Positions 35,534-45,716 of a stretch of DNA of 64,000 nt are shown in pieces; position 1 is the stretch's first letter, and each line of letters begins with the position of its first letter. The notes under the pieces are model-generated. The model saw only the letters and a list, made by a program, of their open reading frames with translations. It ran no database searches and was not told the origin of the DNA. This DNA is from Streptomyces clavuligerus (GTDB lineage: Bacteria; Actinomycetota; Actinomycetes; Streptomycetales; Streptomycetaceae). The stretch spans positions 1,364,001 through 1,428,000 of the forward strand of contig NZ_CP027858.1 of the NCBI RefSeq assembly GCF_005519465.1, read 5' to 3'. Both the position numbers and the translations under genes were made by a program.

Positions 35534-36478
35534 TCAGTGGCCCGCGGTCAGCTCACGGCACTGTTTGACGTCGTCGGCCATCGCGACGAGCAGCTCGTCC
35601 ACGGAGGCGAACTTCTGCTGCCCCCGGACATAGGCGAGGAAGTCCACGGCCACGTGCAGCCCGTACAGATCCAGCCCGACCCGGTCGATGGCGTACGCCT
35701 CCACCGTCCGCTCGGTGCCGTCGAACTGCGGGTTGGTACCGACCGAGATCGCCGCGGGCATGCGCTCGCCGTCGGCCGTCAGCCAGCCCGCGTAGACGCC
35801 GTCCGCCGGAATCGCCGTGTGCGGAAGGGTTTCGACGTTCGCCGTCGGGTAACCCAGTTCACGGCCGCGCTGCGCGCCCCGGACGACGATGCCCTCGACA
35901 CGGTGCGGACGGCCCAGGATCTCGGCCGCGCCCGCGACATCGCCCTGGGCGACCAGGCGGCGGGTCAGGGTGGACGAGAACGGCTGTCCGCCGCCCGCGG
36001 CGCCGGAGACATAGAGGTCGACGACCTCCACCGCGTAGTCGTAGGACGTGCCCAGCTCGGCGAGGAAGTCCACGGTGCCCGCGGCGCGGTGGCCGAAGCG
36101 GAAGTTGGGGCCCTCGACGACGAGGCACGCGTGCAGCTTGTCGACGAGGACCTTGACGATGAAGTCCGCGGGCGAAAGCTGCGAGAACCCGGCGGTGAAC
36201 GGGAGGATCAGTACCGCGTCCACCCCCAGCTCGGCCATCAGCTCGGCGCGGCGGTGGTGCGGCGCCAGCAGCGGCGGGTGGCTGCCGGGGCGCACGACCT
36301 CGCTGGGGTGCGGGTCGAAGGTGACGACGACGGACGGCACCGACAGCTCACGGGCGCGCTCCACCGCCCGCCCGATGATGAGCTGGTGCCCGCGGTGCAC
36401 CCCGTCGTAGGAGCCGATGGTGACGACGCTGCGTCCCCAGTCCTGGGGGATGTCCTCCAAGCCACGCCAGCGCTGCAC
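35534..36478 (-). CDS. ribF: Bifunctional riboflavin kinase / FAD synthetase
   Basis: Converts riboflavin to FMN and FMN to FAD. 314 residues: N-terminal nucleotidyltransferase domain with GSYDGVHRGHQ (residues 23-33) and the FRFGHRAAG loop, and C-terminal riboflavin kinase domain with GRELGYPTANV. GTG 36478 follows GAGGAG at 8-bp spacing; the much longer open frame upstream is the degenerate gene remnant. Nearest upstream coding neighbour in the same direction is truB, 1.3 kb away; usually the two are closer. Confidence 0.95.
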   Translation of the reverse strand: MQRWRGLEDIPQDWGRSVVTIGSYDGVHRGHQLIIGRAVERARELSVPSVVVTFDPHPSEVVRPGSHPPLLAPHHRRAELMAELGVDAVLILPFTAGFSQLSPADFIVKVLVDKLHACLVVEGPNFRFGHRAAGTVDFLAELGTSYDYAVEVVDLYVSGAAGGGQPFSSTLTRRLVAQGDVAGAAEILGRPHRVEGIVVRGAQRGRELGYPTANVETLPHTAIPADGVYAGWLTADGERMPAAISVGTNPQFDGTERTVEAYAIDRVGLDLYGLHVAVDFLAYVRGQQKFASVDELLVAMADDVKQCRELTAGH

Positions 36479-36554
36479 TGTGACCGCTCCTCGCCCGAAC
36501 CCGTGTACCGAATGCCGCTGTGGCGGCTGTCGGCGAACTGCCGACTGTGCAGGT

Positions 36555-37470
36555 CTAAGACTGCCATGCCCCGGGCCGTCGGTCGGCATCGGCATCGGCC
36601 CCCCGGGGGCCGGGCGCCCGGGCGGCCATGGCGGCGGGCGGCGCGGGTTCCCCGCCCGAATCCTCGGGCGGCCGGTCGGCGGCGAGTTCGCCGAAGCCGG
36701 GGCACTCCCCCGCGAGCGCGAGCAGCCGCCGCCGGAGGCGGGCGGTGCGTCACGGGTACGGGTGAGGACCCGCGCGGTACGGCGCAACGGTGCGCGGGGC
36801 TCGTCGGGCGGGCGGCCCCGTGGCCGAGGGCGGCGGCCCGCAGAAGGTACGCCTCCCGCCACCCGGGGTGGCCGGGCTGTCCAGGGGGGAGGCGAGGTGC
36901 CGTCCGCACACATCGACGAGGGCGGTGAGCCGTTCGGCCCGCAGCGGCCGGGAGGGGGCGCTGACCGGCGTGGCCACAGCGGCGGCGAAGGCCGGGCACA
37001 CCCCGGGGGACCTCCCGGAGCAGACCGCTGACCAGCGGGAACAGAACCGCTCTGGCGGCGATCGGCGAAGACGGCGGCGGGCGGTGCGCCCTCCGGGTGC
37101 CGCCGCACGTACTCGGCGACGAGCACGGCGGCCCGGCAGACGGGCGCGGGCACGGTGACCCCGGCGGGGGCGCGCGGCACGTCCCCGGCACCCGCGTCCT
37201 CGGCGATCCGGGGCCGGAGGGCGACGCGTACGGGCTCGGGGTGGGTGGCCAGGGCGGAGCCGAGCGCGCGGGCCTCGCTCCAGCCGCGCGGGGACAGCCG
37301 CAGCCGGGTGCCGGGCACGATGCGCCGCCGGGCGCTGACGGGACGGGCGGTACCGCGAGGCCCTGGGTGCCCACGAGGCGAGGGCGAGGCCGGAGCGGGA
37401 CAGCGGCACGATGGCGTCGGCCGCGGCACGGCAGACCCGTTCTCCCGGCGCGTGCGGCACCACCCGGATC
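36555..37470 (-). pseudogene. Multiply frameshifted gene remnant
   Basis: The minus strand has Streptomyces-like codon use that jumps between frames: roughly 37470-37350 (IRVVPHAPGERVCRAAAD), 37330-37060 (LSPRGWSEARALGSALATHP, AAVLVAEYVRRHPEG), 37030-36860 (FAAAVATPVSAP, ERLTALVDVCGRHLASP), 36860-36780 (REAYLLRAAALGHGAA), and 36710-36555 (GECPGFGELAADRPPEDSGG) ending at a TAG. At least four shifts would be needed to join them. I do not recognise the family. Either a decayed gene or a difficult GC-rich stretch with sequencing errors; the rest of 36479-37818 shows no other gene. Confidence 0.45.
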
Positions 37471-37774
37471 AGCCCGTCGGCACTCCCGTGACCGGTGACG
37501 ACCGTCCCCGGCCGATCGGCGACGCATCCGGTCCCGGTGGGACCGCAGAGGGGTACGGGCGTCCTCTGTCCACGGCGGCGGGGCGGCGCTGACCGACCGC
37601 TGAAGACGGCCCGGGGAAAGCGCCTCCGGGTGCGCCTCGGTTCGCTCCAAGAGCCGGTGCGTCACGTGTCATGCGCCCCGTCCGGAGTCCGCGGATCGCG
37701 CGCGGTCCCACCGGGGCCGGGACCGGTGCCGGGGACACGCGTGCCGGGGCACCGGCGAGGGCGAACACGGGCGC

Positions 37775-37804
37775 GGGGCGGTCGTCGAGCCGATCGACCG
37801 CCCC
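37775..37804 (-). terminator. Terminator after truB
   Basis: Perfect 10-bp arms GGGGCGGTCG/CGACCGCCCC with a 10-nt loop, 14 bp past the truB stop. No U-run follows. Confidence 0.8.
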
Positions 37805-37818
37805 GCCCCGGGCGTACG

Positions 37819-38718
37819 TCAGACGAACACGGCGAGGCTCTTGGCCTTGCCGCGCTCCTCCTTCACCAGGGCGAGGAATCGCTCCTCCGGCCCGAAGACG
37901 GCGACCGGTTCGGCCTCGTACGCGGGCATGTCCAGCCGTACACCGTTCACCAGCAGCCGGGCGCGCCGCTCGTCCACGTCCCAGCGGGGGAACGCCGCCG
38001 CTGCGGCCTCGGCGATCGGCATCACGGCCAGCTCCTCCTGGAGCTGGTCGAGCGTCCTGGCCGCGTCCAGGCCGTACGGGCCGACCCGGGTGCGGCGCAG
38101 CGCCGTGAGATGCCCGCCGACGCCCAGCGCGGCGCCGAGGTCACGGGCGAGGGCACGGATGTATGTGCCGGAGGAGCAGACGACGGAGACCACCAGGTCC
38201 ATGACCGGGGTGCCGTCCTCGGCGCGGTCCTCGCGCATGTCGTAGACGCGGAAGGAGGAGACGGTGACCGGGCGGGCCGGGATCTCGAACTCCTCGCCGC
38301 CGCGGACCCGGGCGTAGGACCGCTTGCCGTCGATCTTGATGGCGCTGACCTTGGACGGGACCTGCATGATCGCGCCGGTGAGGGCGGCCACGCCCGTGTC
38401 GACGGCCTGGCGGGTGACCGCGGAGGCGTCGGCGGACGCGGTGATCTCGCCCTCGGCGTCATCGGTGACGGTCGTCTGACCGAGCCGGATGGTGCCGAGG
38501 TACTCCTTCTCCGTGAGGGCGAGGTGCCCGAGGAGCTTGGTCGCACGCTCGACGCCGAGCACCAGCACACCGGTGGCCATGGGGTCGAGTGTCCCCGCAT
38601 GGCCGACGCGGCGCGTCCTGGCGATGCCGCGCATCTTGGCGACGACGTCGTGCGAGGTGAAGCCCGACGGCTTGTCGACGATGACGAGGCCGTCGGGCGG
38701 GGTGGGCCGCTGTGTCAT
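37819..38718 (-). CDS. truB: tRNA pseudouridine(55) synthase
   Basis: Isomerises U55 in the T-arm of tRNA. 299 residues; catalytic D45 within HAGTLDPMATG, followed by the EKEYLGTIRLG and CSSGTYIRALARDLG motifs of the TruB family, and a C-terminal PUA-like domain. ATG 38718 overlaps the rbfA stop by 4 bases, so the pair is coupled. Last gene of the leftward infB block. Confidence 0.96.
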   Translation of the reverse strand: MTQRPTPPDGLVIVDKPSGFTSHDVVAKMRGIARTRRVGHAGTLDPMATGVLVLGVERATKLLGHLALTEKEYLGTIRLGQTTVTDDAEGEITASADASAVTRQAVDTGVAALTGAIMQVPSKVSAIKIDGKRSYARVRGGEEFEIPARPVTVSSFRVYDMREDRAEDGTPVMDLVVSVVCSSGTYIRALARDLGAALGVGGHLTALRRTRVGPYGLDAARTLDQLQEELAVMPIAEAAAAAFPRWDVDERRARLLVNGVRLDMPAYEAEPVAVFGPEERFLALVKEERGKAKSLAVFV

Positions 38719-39158
38719 TCGGAGGCTTCGTCCTCGTCCTCGGGCTTGCGGTACGGGTCCGCCTCCCCCGCGTACGCGGCGCCCGAGGAGACCTCGCGCA
38801 CCCGGGCGTCGGAGGCCCGTGCCTGGTCGAGGAGGTCCTCGATGTTCCGGGCGTTCTCCGGGAGGGCGTCCGCCACGAACGTGAGCGTCGGGGTGAACTT
38901 GGTCCCGGCGGCGGCCCCGACCGCGGAGCGCAGCACGCCCTTGGCGCTCTGGAGCCCGGCGGCGGCGCTGGCCCGGGCCTCGTCGTCACCGTAGACCGTG
39001 TAGAAGACCGTGGCCTCCCGCAGATCGCCGGTGACCCGGGTGTCCGTGATGGTCACATGGGTGCCGAGCCGCGGGTCCTTGATGCCGCGCTGTAGCTTCT
39101 CGGCGACCACCTCCCTGATGAGGTCCGCCAGTTTCTTCGCCCGCGCGTTGTCGGCCAC
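38715..39158 (-). CDS. rbfA: 30S ribosome-binding factor A
   Basis: KH-like factor for 30S maturation and cold adaptation. 147 residues with the opening ARAKKLADLIREVVAEKLQ, the core DPRLGTHVTITDTRVTGDL, and an acidic, disordered C-terminus (EDEDEASE). Start at ATG 39158 with AAGGAGAAGGACC upstream. Lies between the DUF503 gene and truB, as usual in actinobacteria. Confidence 0.96.
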   Translation of the reverse strand: MADNARAKKLADLIREVVAEKLQRGIKDPRLGTHVTITDTRVTGDLREATVFYTVYGDDEARASAAAGLQSAKGVLRSAVGAAAGTKFTPTLTFVADALPENARNIEDLLDQARASDARVREVSSGAAYAGEADPYRKPEDEDEASE

Positions 39159-39195
39159 TGGTCCTTCTCCTTATTTCCTGCTGCTTGCCTTGCCA

Positions 39196-39489
39196 TCAGT
39201 CTTCGTCGCTGTGGAGCCTGCGTCGAACCGACAGCAGTTCCACCTCGGGTCGGCCGGCGACAAGGCGCTCGCACCGGTCCAGCACTTCTGTGAGGTGCCC
39301 TGTGTCACCCGAGACCACCGCGAGGCCGATCTCGGCCCTGCGGTGGAGGTTCTGGTCCCCGGTCTCCGCGACGCTGACCGCGTATTTGCGGTGCAGCTCG
39401 GCGATGATCGGACGGACCACGGAGCGCTTCTCCTTGAGCGACCGTACGTCGCCGAGAAGCAGATCGAAGGAGAGCGTCCCCACATACAT
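39196..39489 (-). CDS. DUF503 protein
   Basis: 97 residues from ATG 39489 (MYVGTLSFDLLLGDVRSLKEKRS is the family opening); 21 upstream residues of open frame are not family-like. Ends with the SVRRRLHSDED tail. A YlxP-type small alpha/beta protein always found in the nusA-infB-rbfA operon of Gram-positive bacteria and linked to ribosome assembly; exact role unknown. It is 37 bp before rbfA. Confidence 0.92.
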   Translation of the reverse strand: MYVGTLSFDLLLGDVRSLKEKRSVVRPIIAELHRKYAVSVAETGDQNLHRRAEIGLAVVSGDTGHLTEVLDRCERLVAGRPEVELLSVRRRLHSDED

Positions 39490-39683
39490 AGGTGTACCCG
39501 GATGTCCCGCCGGTTCGGGTTCATGACGCCTGCCAGCGCTTGGCAGGAACATCTGAACCGTACACGCAGGGCCGGGGCCGTTCGACGGAAATATCCCCGC
39601 CGACCGGCCCCGGGCGCTGTCCTTCGCGGGCCGCGGGGAACCGCACGCGGTGTGCGGTTCCCTGCGGCCGGTACGGTGCGTGA

Positions 39684-42600
39684 TCAGCCGCGCGGCTTCT
39701 CGCGCATCTCGTAGGTCGCGATGACGTCGTCGATCTTGATGTCGTTGTAGTTTCCGAGGTTGATACCGCCCTCGAAGCCTTCGCGAATCTCGGTGACGTC
39801 GTCCTTGAAGCGGCGCAGGCCCTCGATGTTGAGGTTCTCGGCGACCACCTTGCCGTCGCGGATGAGACGGGCCTTGGTGTTCCGCTTGACCTCGCCGGAG
39901 CGGATGAGCACACCGGCGATGTTGCCCAGCTTGGAGGAGCGGAAGACCTCGCGGATCTCCGCCGTACCCAGCTCGACCTCTTCGTACTCGGGCTTGAGCA
40001 TGCCCTTGAGGGCCGCCTCGATCTCCTCGATGGCCTGGTAGATCACCGAGTAGTACCGGACCTCGACACCCTCGCGCTCCGCCATCTGCGAGGCACGGCC
40101 GGCCGCGCGGACGTTGAAGCCGATGACGATGGCGTCGGAGCCCATGGCCAGGTTGATGTCGGACTCGGTGACCTCGCCGACGCCGCGGTGCAGGACCCGG
40201 ATGTCGACCTCCTCGCCCACGTTGAGCTGGAGCAGCGAGGACTCCAGGGCCTCGACCGAACCGGACGCGTCGCCCTTGATGATGAGGTTGAGCTGCTGGA
40301 CCTCGCCCGCCTTGAGCACCTTGTCCAGGTCCTCGATGGAGACCCGGCGGGTGCGCTTGGCGAACGCGGCGTTGCGCTCACGGGCGGCGCGCTTCTCGGC
40401 GATCTGGCGGGCGGTGCGGTCCTCGTCGACGACGAGGAAGTTGTCACCGGCGCCGGGGACGTTGGTCAGACCGAGGACGAGGACCGGGGTCGACGGACCC
40501 GCCTCTTCCACGTTCTCGCCCTTGTCGTCGAGCATGGCGCGGACACGGCCGTAGGCGTCGCCGACGACCATCGTGTCACCGATGCGCAGCGTTCCGCGCT
40601 GGACCAGGACGGTCGAGACGGCGCCGCGACCGCGGTCGAGGTGGGACTCGATCGCGATGCCCTGCGCGTCCTGCTCCGGGTTGGCCCGCAGGTCGAGCGA
40701 GGCGTCGGCGGTGAGGACGACGGCCTCCAGCAGGTCCTGGATGTGCAGACCCTGCTTGGCGGAGATGTCGACGAACATGGTGTCGCCGCCGTACTCCTCG
40801 GCCACCAGGCCGAACTCGGTGAGCTGACCGCGGACCTTGGTCGGGTCGGCACCCTCGACGTCGATCTTGTTGACCGCGACCACGATCGGCACCTCGGCCG
40901 CCTTGGCGTGGTTCAGCGCCTCGATCGTCTGGGGCATCACACCGTCGTTGGCCGCCACTACGAGGATCGCGATGTCGGTCGACTTGGCACCGCGGGCACG
41001 CATGGCGGTGAACGCCTCGTGACCCGGGGTGTCGATGAAGGTGATCCGGCGGTCCTCGCCGTTGACCTCGGTCGCGACCTGGTAGGCACCGATGTGCTGG
41101 GTGATGCCACCGGCCTCGCCCGCGACGACGTTCGTCTTGCGGATCGCGTCGAGCAGTCGGGTCTTTCCGTGGTCGACGTGACCCATGACGGTGACGACCG
41201 GCGGACGGGAGACCAGGGCCTCGTCGCCGCCCTCGTCCTCGCCGAACTCGATGTCGAAGGACTCCAGCAGCTCGCGGTCCTCCTCCTCCGGGCTGACGAT
41301 CTGAACCGTGTAGTTCATCTCGTCGCCGAGGAGCTGGAGCGTCTCGTCGGAGACGGACTGCGTGGCCGTGACCATCTCGCCGAGGTTCATCATGACCGCG
41401 ACGAGCGACGCCGGGTTGGCGCCGATCTTCTCCGCGAAGTCGGTGAGCGAGGCACCGCGCGACAGGCGAATGGTGTCGCCGTTGCCGCGGGGCAGCATCA
41501 CGCCGCCGACCGACGGGGCCTGCATGGCCTCGTACTCCTGGCGCCGCTGCCGCTTCGACTTGCGGCCACGACGGGCCGGGCCGCCGGGACGGCCGAAGGC
41601 GCCCTGTGTGCCACCGCGGCCACCGGGGCCGCCGGGACGGCCACCGAAGCCGGGACGGCCGCCGAAGCCACCGCCGCCGCCACCGGGGCCACCGCCGCCG
41701 GGACGACCGGCGAAGCCGCCGCCGCCACCGCCGGGACGACCGCCACCGCCGCCACCGGGACCGCCGGGACGACCGGCGAAGCCGGGACGACCGCCGCCGC
41801 CACCGCCGCCGCCCGGACGGCCGCCGGGGCCGCCGCCGGGACGCCCGCCCGCACCGGGACCGGGACGCGGTCCGGCAGCGGGACGCTGCGGCATCATGCC
41901 CGGGTTCGGGCGGTTGCCCGCGGGGCCGCCGCCGGGGCGGGGGGCCTGCGGACGCGGCATCGAGCCGGGGGTGGGACGGGGAGCGCCGCCCTGCGGGGCC
42001 TGGGGACGCGGAGCGCCGCCGGGACCGGCCTGGGGACGCGGGGCGCCGGGGGCACCGCCGGGACGCGGAGCGCCCGGACGCGGGGACTGCGGGCGCGCCA
42101 TGCCGGTGGAGCCACCGGAGGTGAAGGGGTTGTTGCCCGGGCGGGGACCCGCCGGGCGGTTGCCGCCGGGGCGCTGACCGCCCTGGGCCGGACGCGCCGG
42201 ACGGTCGCCGCCGGGGCGCTGACCGCCGTCACGCTGACCGCCGTCACGCTGGCCGCCGGGGGCACCCGGACGGGCGCCGGGGCGCGGACCGGGGGCGGCG
42301 GGGCGCGGGGCCTGCGGGGCCGCGGGCTGGGCAGCCGCCGGAGCGGAGAACTCCGCCGGAGGCACCGGGGCCGCGGGACGCGCGGGGGCGGGCTTGGGAC
42401 CCGGACGCGGGCCCGGGGAGGGCGCGCTCGCGGGCGCACCGCCGACCGGGGCGCTCGGGGCGGCCGGCCGGGGGGCCGGTGCACCGGGCTTGGGCGCACC
42501 GGGCTTGGGCGCGGCCGGGGAGGGCGCGCCGGGGACAGGGCCGCCCGGACGGGGGGCGGCGGGGGTGGGCGCCGCCTTGCGGGGCGCACCGGGCTTCGCT

Positions 42601-42779
42601 GCGGGCTTTCCGGCGGAGCCGGACCCCTGCAACGCGTCAGTCAACTTGCGTACCACCGGCGCCTCGATCGTCGAGGAAGCCGAACGGACGAATTCACCGA
42701 GTTCCTGGAGCTTGGCCATGACGACCTTGCTCTCCACACCGAACTCCTTGGCGAGTTCGTATACCCGGACCTTAGCCAC
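39684..42779 (-). CDS. infB: Translation initiation factor IF-2
   Basis: GTPase that brings initiator tRNA to the 30S and joins the subunits. 1031 residues: N-terminal IF2-N domain ([20 protein letters not shown]), a long low-complexity Pro/Ala/Gly/Arg region (about 60-420, with repeats such as GGRPG and GFAGRPGG), then the GTP domain with G1 motif GHVDHGKT at about 532-539, and domains II-IV. GTG 42779 follows AAAGGAG. The 5' leader holds a hairpin and 11-bp repeats. Confidence 0.97.
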   Translation of the reverse strand: MAKVRVYELAKEFGVESKVVMAKLQELGEFVRSASSTIEAPVVRKLTDALQGSGSAGKPAAKPGAPRKAAPTPAAPRPGGPVPGAPSPAAPKPGAPKPGAPAPRPAAPSAPVGGAPASAPSPGPRPGPKPAPARPAAPVPPAEFSAPAAAQPAAPQAPRPAAPGPRPGARPGAPGGQRDGGQRDGGQRPGGDRPARPAQGGQRPGGNRPAGPRPGNNPFTSGGSTGMARPQSPRPGAPRPGGAPGAPRPQAGPGGAPRPQAPQGGAPRPTPGSMPRPQAPRPGGGPAGNRPNPGMMPQRPAAGPRPGPGAGGRPGGGPGGRPGGGGGGGGRPGFAGRPGGPGGGGGGRPGGGGGGFAGRPGGGGPGGGGGGFGGRPGFGGRPGGPGGRGGTQGAFGRPGGPARRGRKSKRQRRQEYEAMQAPSVGGVMLPRGNGDTIRLSRGASLTDFAEKIGANPASLVAVMMNLGEMVTATQSVSDETLQLLGDEMNYTVQIVSPEEEDRELLESFDIEFGEDEGGDEALVSRPPVVTVMGHVDHGKTRLLDAIRKTNVVAGEAGGITQHIGAYQVATEVNGEDRRITFIDTPGHEAFTAMRARGAKSTDIAILVVAANDGVMPQTIEALNHAKAAEVPIVVAVNKIDVEGADPTKVRGQLTEFGLVAEEYGGDTMFVDISAKQGLHIQDLLEAVVLTADASLDLRANPEQDAQGIAIESHLDRGRGAVSTVLVQRGTLRIGDTMVVGDAYGRVRAMLDDKGENVEEAGPSTPVLVLGLTNVPGAGDNFLVVDEDRTARQIAEKRAARERNAAFAKRTRRVSIEDLDKVLKAGEVQQLNLIIKGDASGSVEALESSLLQLNVGEEVDIRVLHRGVGEVTESDINLAMGSDAIVIGFNVRAAGRASQMAEREGVEVRYYSVIYQAIEEIEAALKGMLKPEYEEVELGTAEIREVFRSSKLGNIAGVLIRSGEVKRNTKARLIRDGKVVAENLNIEGLRRFKDDVTEIREGFEGGINLGNYNDIKIDDVIATYEMREKPRG

Positions 42780-42792
42780 TTCGCTCCTTTGA

Positions 42793-42813
42793 GGTCCGGG
42801 TTACCGCCGGACC
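42793..42813 (-). promoter_or_regulatory. Stem-loop against the infB ribosome binding site
   Basis: GGTCCGG/CCGGACC arms with a 7-nt loop, ending 3 bp before the AAAGGAG of infB (42784-42790). Could modulate initiation. Confidence 0.55.
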
Positions 42814-42830
42814 GTCGCTACTTCATGGGC

Positions 42831-42863
42831 GTACTCATCGCGTACTCATCGAGTGCTCATCGC
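42831..42863. repeat. Three 11-bp phased repeats in the ylxR-infB gap
   Basis: GTRCTCATCGM three times in immediate tandem (42831, 42842, 42853), one copy per helical turn, 50-85 bp before infB. Confidence 0.7.
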
Positions 42864-42925
42864 AATCTCGACCTACTTCCAACTCGCGAGGTACCTGACC
42901 GCACGGGGTTCCGTGCCGTACTTCT

Positions 42926-43210
42926 TCACTGCGGGATCTGCGGGGTCTGAAGAACCCGGCGCACTGCGGCCGTGTCGAGTGGCCCCTCGGCCCTGAGGGC
43001 GCGGGGAAACGCACGGCGTCGTACTGCCAGATCGAGACAGACCTCGACGGGGTGCACATAGGCACCCCGGCCGGGCAGCGTACCGCGATCGTCGGGGACA
43101 CAGTCACCCCCGACCGCCACGATGCGCAGCAAATCCGCTTTGGCCGCCCGCTCCCGGCATCCCACACAGGTGCGCTCAGGGCGTGCGCAGGCATGCGTCC
43201 GGCCAGACAC
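42926..43210 (-). CDS. ylxR: YlxR (DUF448) RNA-binding protein
   Basis: 94 residues. Family core: RTCVGCRERAAKADLLRIV followed by GRGAYVHPVEVCLDLAVRRRAFPRAL, a small basic fold that in other bacteria binds RNA (reported with RNase P RNA). GTG 43210 is preceded by GGGGAGG at a slightly long spacing. It lies between nusA and infB as expected, but separated from nusA by an unusual 314 bp. Confidence 0.92.
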   Translation of the reverse strand: MSGRTHACARPERTCVGCRERAAKADLLRIVAVGGDCVPDDRGTLPGRGAYVHPVEVCLDLAVRRRAFPRALRAEGPLDTAAVRRVLQTPQIPQ

Positions 43211-43524
43211 GATTAAGTCTACCTCCCCGCGCCGACCTCACCCCTACGGGGCAAGAATCGAACACTCGTTGTCCGAATCCGGCTGCGGCCCCCGATGGGG
43301 GCCCGGCCTGCTCCGGCGGTGATCCCCGTCGCGCCCGGTGTGTCCCTGGACGCCCGGAGATCATCGGTCTCGGTCGGCCCCGATGACACGTCGTCCATGC
43401 CAGAACACCGCACGCGGCCGTTTTCTTCCACCGGTTTTCCCGGTCCGGGCACCGGTCACTCCCCGGCCCGGGACACACCGGGCCGCGGAACCCCCGGGCC
43501 CGGTCCTGGGCCGGGTCCCCGGGC
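43211..43524 (-). other. Non-coding gap between nusA and ylxR
   Basis: The region near ylxR is comparatively AT-rich (around 43200-43265, with CCCC-GTA-GGGG mini-stem) and may hold a promoter for ylxR-infB; the part near nusA (43430-43524) is a dense series of CCGGGCCCGG-type palindromes that could attenuate nusA transcripts. No open frame looks real. Confidence 0.45.
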
Positions 43525-44532
43525 TCAGTCCTGCCGGGGCTCGGTGTCCGTGCCCGGCTCGGTGTCGGGGCGGATGTCGATGCGCCAGCCGGTGAGCCGG
43601 GCGGCGAGCCGCGCGTTCTGCCCCTCCTTGCCGATGGCGAGCGAGAGCTGGTAGTCGGGGACGGTCACCCGGGCGGAGCGGGCGCCGAGGTCCACGACCT
43701 CGACCTTGCTGACCCGGGCCGGGGAGAGCGCGTTCGCGACCATCTCGGCCGGGTCGTCCGACCAGTCCACGATGTCGATCTTCTCGCCGTGCAGCTCGGC
43801 CATCACATTGCGGACCCGGCCGCCCATGGGGCCGATGCACGCGCCCTTGGCGTTCAGTCCGGAACGGGTGGAGCGCACGGCGATCTTGGTGCGGTGACCG
43901 GCCTCACGGGCGATCGCCGCGATCTCCACGCTGCCGTCCGCGATCTCGGGGACCTCCAGCGCGAAGAGCTTCTTCACCAGGTTGGGGTGGGTGCGCGAGA
44001 GGGTCACGGACGGTCCGCGCACGCCCTTGGCGACCCGTACGACATACGTCCGCAGCCGCAGCCCGTGGGGGTACTCCTCGCCGGGGACCTGCTCCTGCAC
44101 CGGCAGGATCGCCTCCAGCTTGTCGTCCAGCTTGACGAGGACGTTCTTGGGGTCCTTGCCCTGCTGCACCTGGCCGGAGACCACATCGCCCTCACGGCGG
44201 GCGTACTCGCCGAAGGTGACGTCGTTCTCGGCGTCCCGCAGCCGCTGCTGGATGACCTGGCGGGCGGTGGTGGCGGCGATCCGGCCGAAGTCCGACGGGG
44301 TGTCGTCGAACTCCTTGGGCTCCTGCCCCTCCTCCAGGTCGGCCGGGTCCTCCTCGGCCCACACCGTCACATGCCCGGTCTGGCGGCTCAGCTCCGCGCG
44401 CGCGTGGCGGCGGCTGCCCTCGGTGCGGTGGTACGCGATGAGGAGGGCCGACTCGATCGCCTCGACCAGCAGGTCGAAGGGGATCTCCTTCTCCTGTGCC
44501 AAGCCCTTCAGGAGCTTCACGTCGATATCCAT
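43525..44532 (-). CDS. nusA: Transcription termination/antitermination factor NusA
   Basis: 335 residues, the short actinobacterial form without C-terminal acidic repeats. N-terminal RNA polymerase-binding domain, S1 domain ([21 protein letters not shown]), then two KH domains ([18 protein letters not shown] and [21 protein letters not shown]). ATG 44532 lies 2 bp past the rimP stop. Confidence 0.96.
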   Translation of the reverse strand: MDIDVKLLKGLAQEKEIPFDLLVEAIESALLIAYHRTEGSRRHARAELSRQTGHVTVWAEEDPADLEEGQEPKEFDDTPSDFGRIAATTARQVIQQRLRDAENDVTFGEYARREGDVVSGQVQQGKDPKNVLVKLDDKLEAILPVQEQVPGEEYPHGLRLRTYVVRVAKGVRGPSVTLSRTHPNLVKKLFALEVPEIADGSVEIAAIAREAGHRTKIAVRSTRSGLNAKGACIGPMGGRVRNVMAELHGEKIDIVDWSDDPAEMVANALSPARVSKVEVVDLGARSARVTVPDYQLSLAIGKEGQNARLAARLTGWRIDIRPDTEPGTDTEPRQD

Positions 44533-44534
44533 GG

Positions 44535-45032
44535 CTACGCCTCCTCTTCCTTCGTGTCCTTGCGGTTGAACTCGATCTCCACCCGGGCCTTCGCGATGTC
44601 CGCGAAGGTGACCCGCCGGGCCGTGGGCTTGCGGCCCTTGACCCCGGGAACCTCCAGATCGAGCCCCTCGTCGTCCACGGTCAGGACACGGGCCACCAGC
44701 TCGCCGCCGTCGGCGAGGTGGAGCTTCACCAGCCGGCCGGTGGCACGGACGTAGTGGCGGTGCTCGGTCAGGGGGCGGTCGGCACCGGGGGAGCTGACTT
44801 CGAGGACGTACTCGTCCTCTCCCATCGCGTCGCTCTCGTCCAGCTTCTGGGAGATCGCGCGGCTCAGCTCGGCACAGGCGTCCAGGGTGGCTCCGTCCTC
44901 GGAGTCCACGACGATCCTCAGCTGGCGGCGGCGGCCCGCGCGGGCGAGCTCGATCTCTTCCAGATCCAGGCCGGCGGCGGTGACGAGCGGTTCAAGGAGC
45001 TCGCGCAGCCTCTCGCTCTGGGTGGTGCTCAT
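44535..45032 (-). CDS. rimP: Ribosome maturation factor RimP
   Basis: 165 residues in two domains: N-terminal ([67 protein letters not shown]) and C-terminal SH3-like, with a charged tail [10 protein letters not shown]. First gene of the leftward rimP-nusA-ylxR-infB-DUF503-rbfA-truB block. Divergent from the lipoprotein gene across 153 bp. Confidence 0.95.
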   Translation of the reverse strand: MSTTQSERLRELLEPLVTAAGLDLEEIELARAGRRRQLRIVVDSEDGATLDACAELSRAISQKLDESDAMGEDEYVLEVSSPGADRPLTEHRHYVRATGRLVKLHLADGGELVARVLTVDDEGLDLEVPGVKGRKPTARRVTFADIAKARVEIEFNRKDTKEEEA

Positions 45033-45185
45033 CCGGGTGACTCCTCGGCCGCGTGTGCTGTTGTGGGATCGTCGTGCGTCGCCTCAAAGGGTATCCGGTC
45101 CCACAGGGTGTTGCCGTCCACCCGGGCCGTGCCCGCGGGTACGCTCGCCTGCGGCGATGATCACCGACGGCCGAGGGAGACACGC

Positions 45186-45716
45186 GTGGGGCGCACCGGG
45201 ACGACACGCAGAGGTGTGCTCGCGGCGACGGGTGCGCTGGCGGCGGGCGCCGTGGCCGGATGCTCCCCCGGGAGCGCGGAGGAGGCGGCGGAACGGGAAC
45301 GGGCCGGGGCCCGGCTGCGGCGGCGGCAGGCCGCGGCGAGCCGGGAGCTGCGCGACCGGTACGACGCGACACTCGACCGCCATCCGGGGCTCGGCGAACG
45401 GCTGAGTCCACTGCGGGCCTCGGTCGCCGCCCATGTCACGGCGCTGGCACCCGCGCCGGAGCGCGCGGGTGCCCCGGCGGACGCGGGGCGCGGCGGCGCG
45501 CACGCCGGGGCGGACGGTGATCGTTCCCCCGCCCCGATGGCGGTGCCGGAGGACCCGGCGGGCGCCCTGGACGCGCTCGCCGCCGCCGAACGCACCACCG
45601 CCGACGCGCGCACGGCCGCGCTGCTGACGGCGGAACCCGAGCTGGCCCGGCTGCTGGCGTCGCTCGCGGCGGCGGGCGCGGCCCACGCGTATCTGCTGAC
45701 GGAGGGCGGCCGGTGA
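45186..45716 (+). CDS. Tat-type lipoprotein, unknown function
   Basis: 176 residues from GTG 45186 (GAGGGAG seven bases before). The N-terminus has a twin-arginine motif TTRRGVLA and a lipobox AVAGC with the lipidated cysteine at C26, then a helical, Ala/Arg-rich mature domain (RYDATLDRHPGLGERLSPL; LDALAAAERTTADARTAALL). Coupled by a 4-base overlap to the DUF4439 gene, so both probably act on the same process at the cell surface. Function not known. Confidence 0.85.
   Translation: MGRTGTTRRGVLAATGALAAGAVAGCSPGSAEEAAERERAGARLRRRQAAASRELRDRYDATLDRHPGLGERLSPLRASVAAHVTALAPAPERAGAPADAGRGGAHAGADGDRSPAPMAVPEDPAGALDALAAAERTTADARTAALLTAEPELARLLASLAAAGAAHAYLLTEGGR

Noticed and set aside
40188..42950. 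920-residue plus-strand frame opposite infB
   Set aside because: Low-complexity mirror of the IF-2 repeats; no independent signal.
43230..43270. TTCGATTC resembling a tRNA T-loop on the minus strand near ylxR
   Set aside because: The bases around it do not form a T-stem and no acceptor or anticodon arm can be placed.
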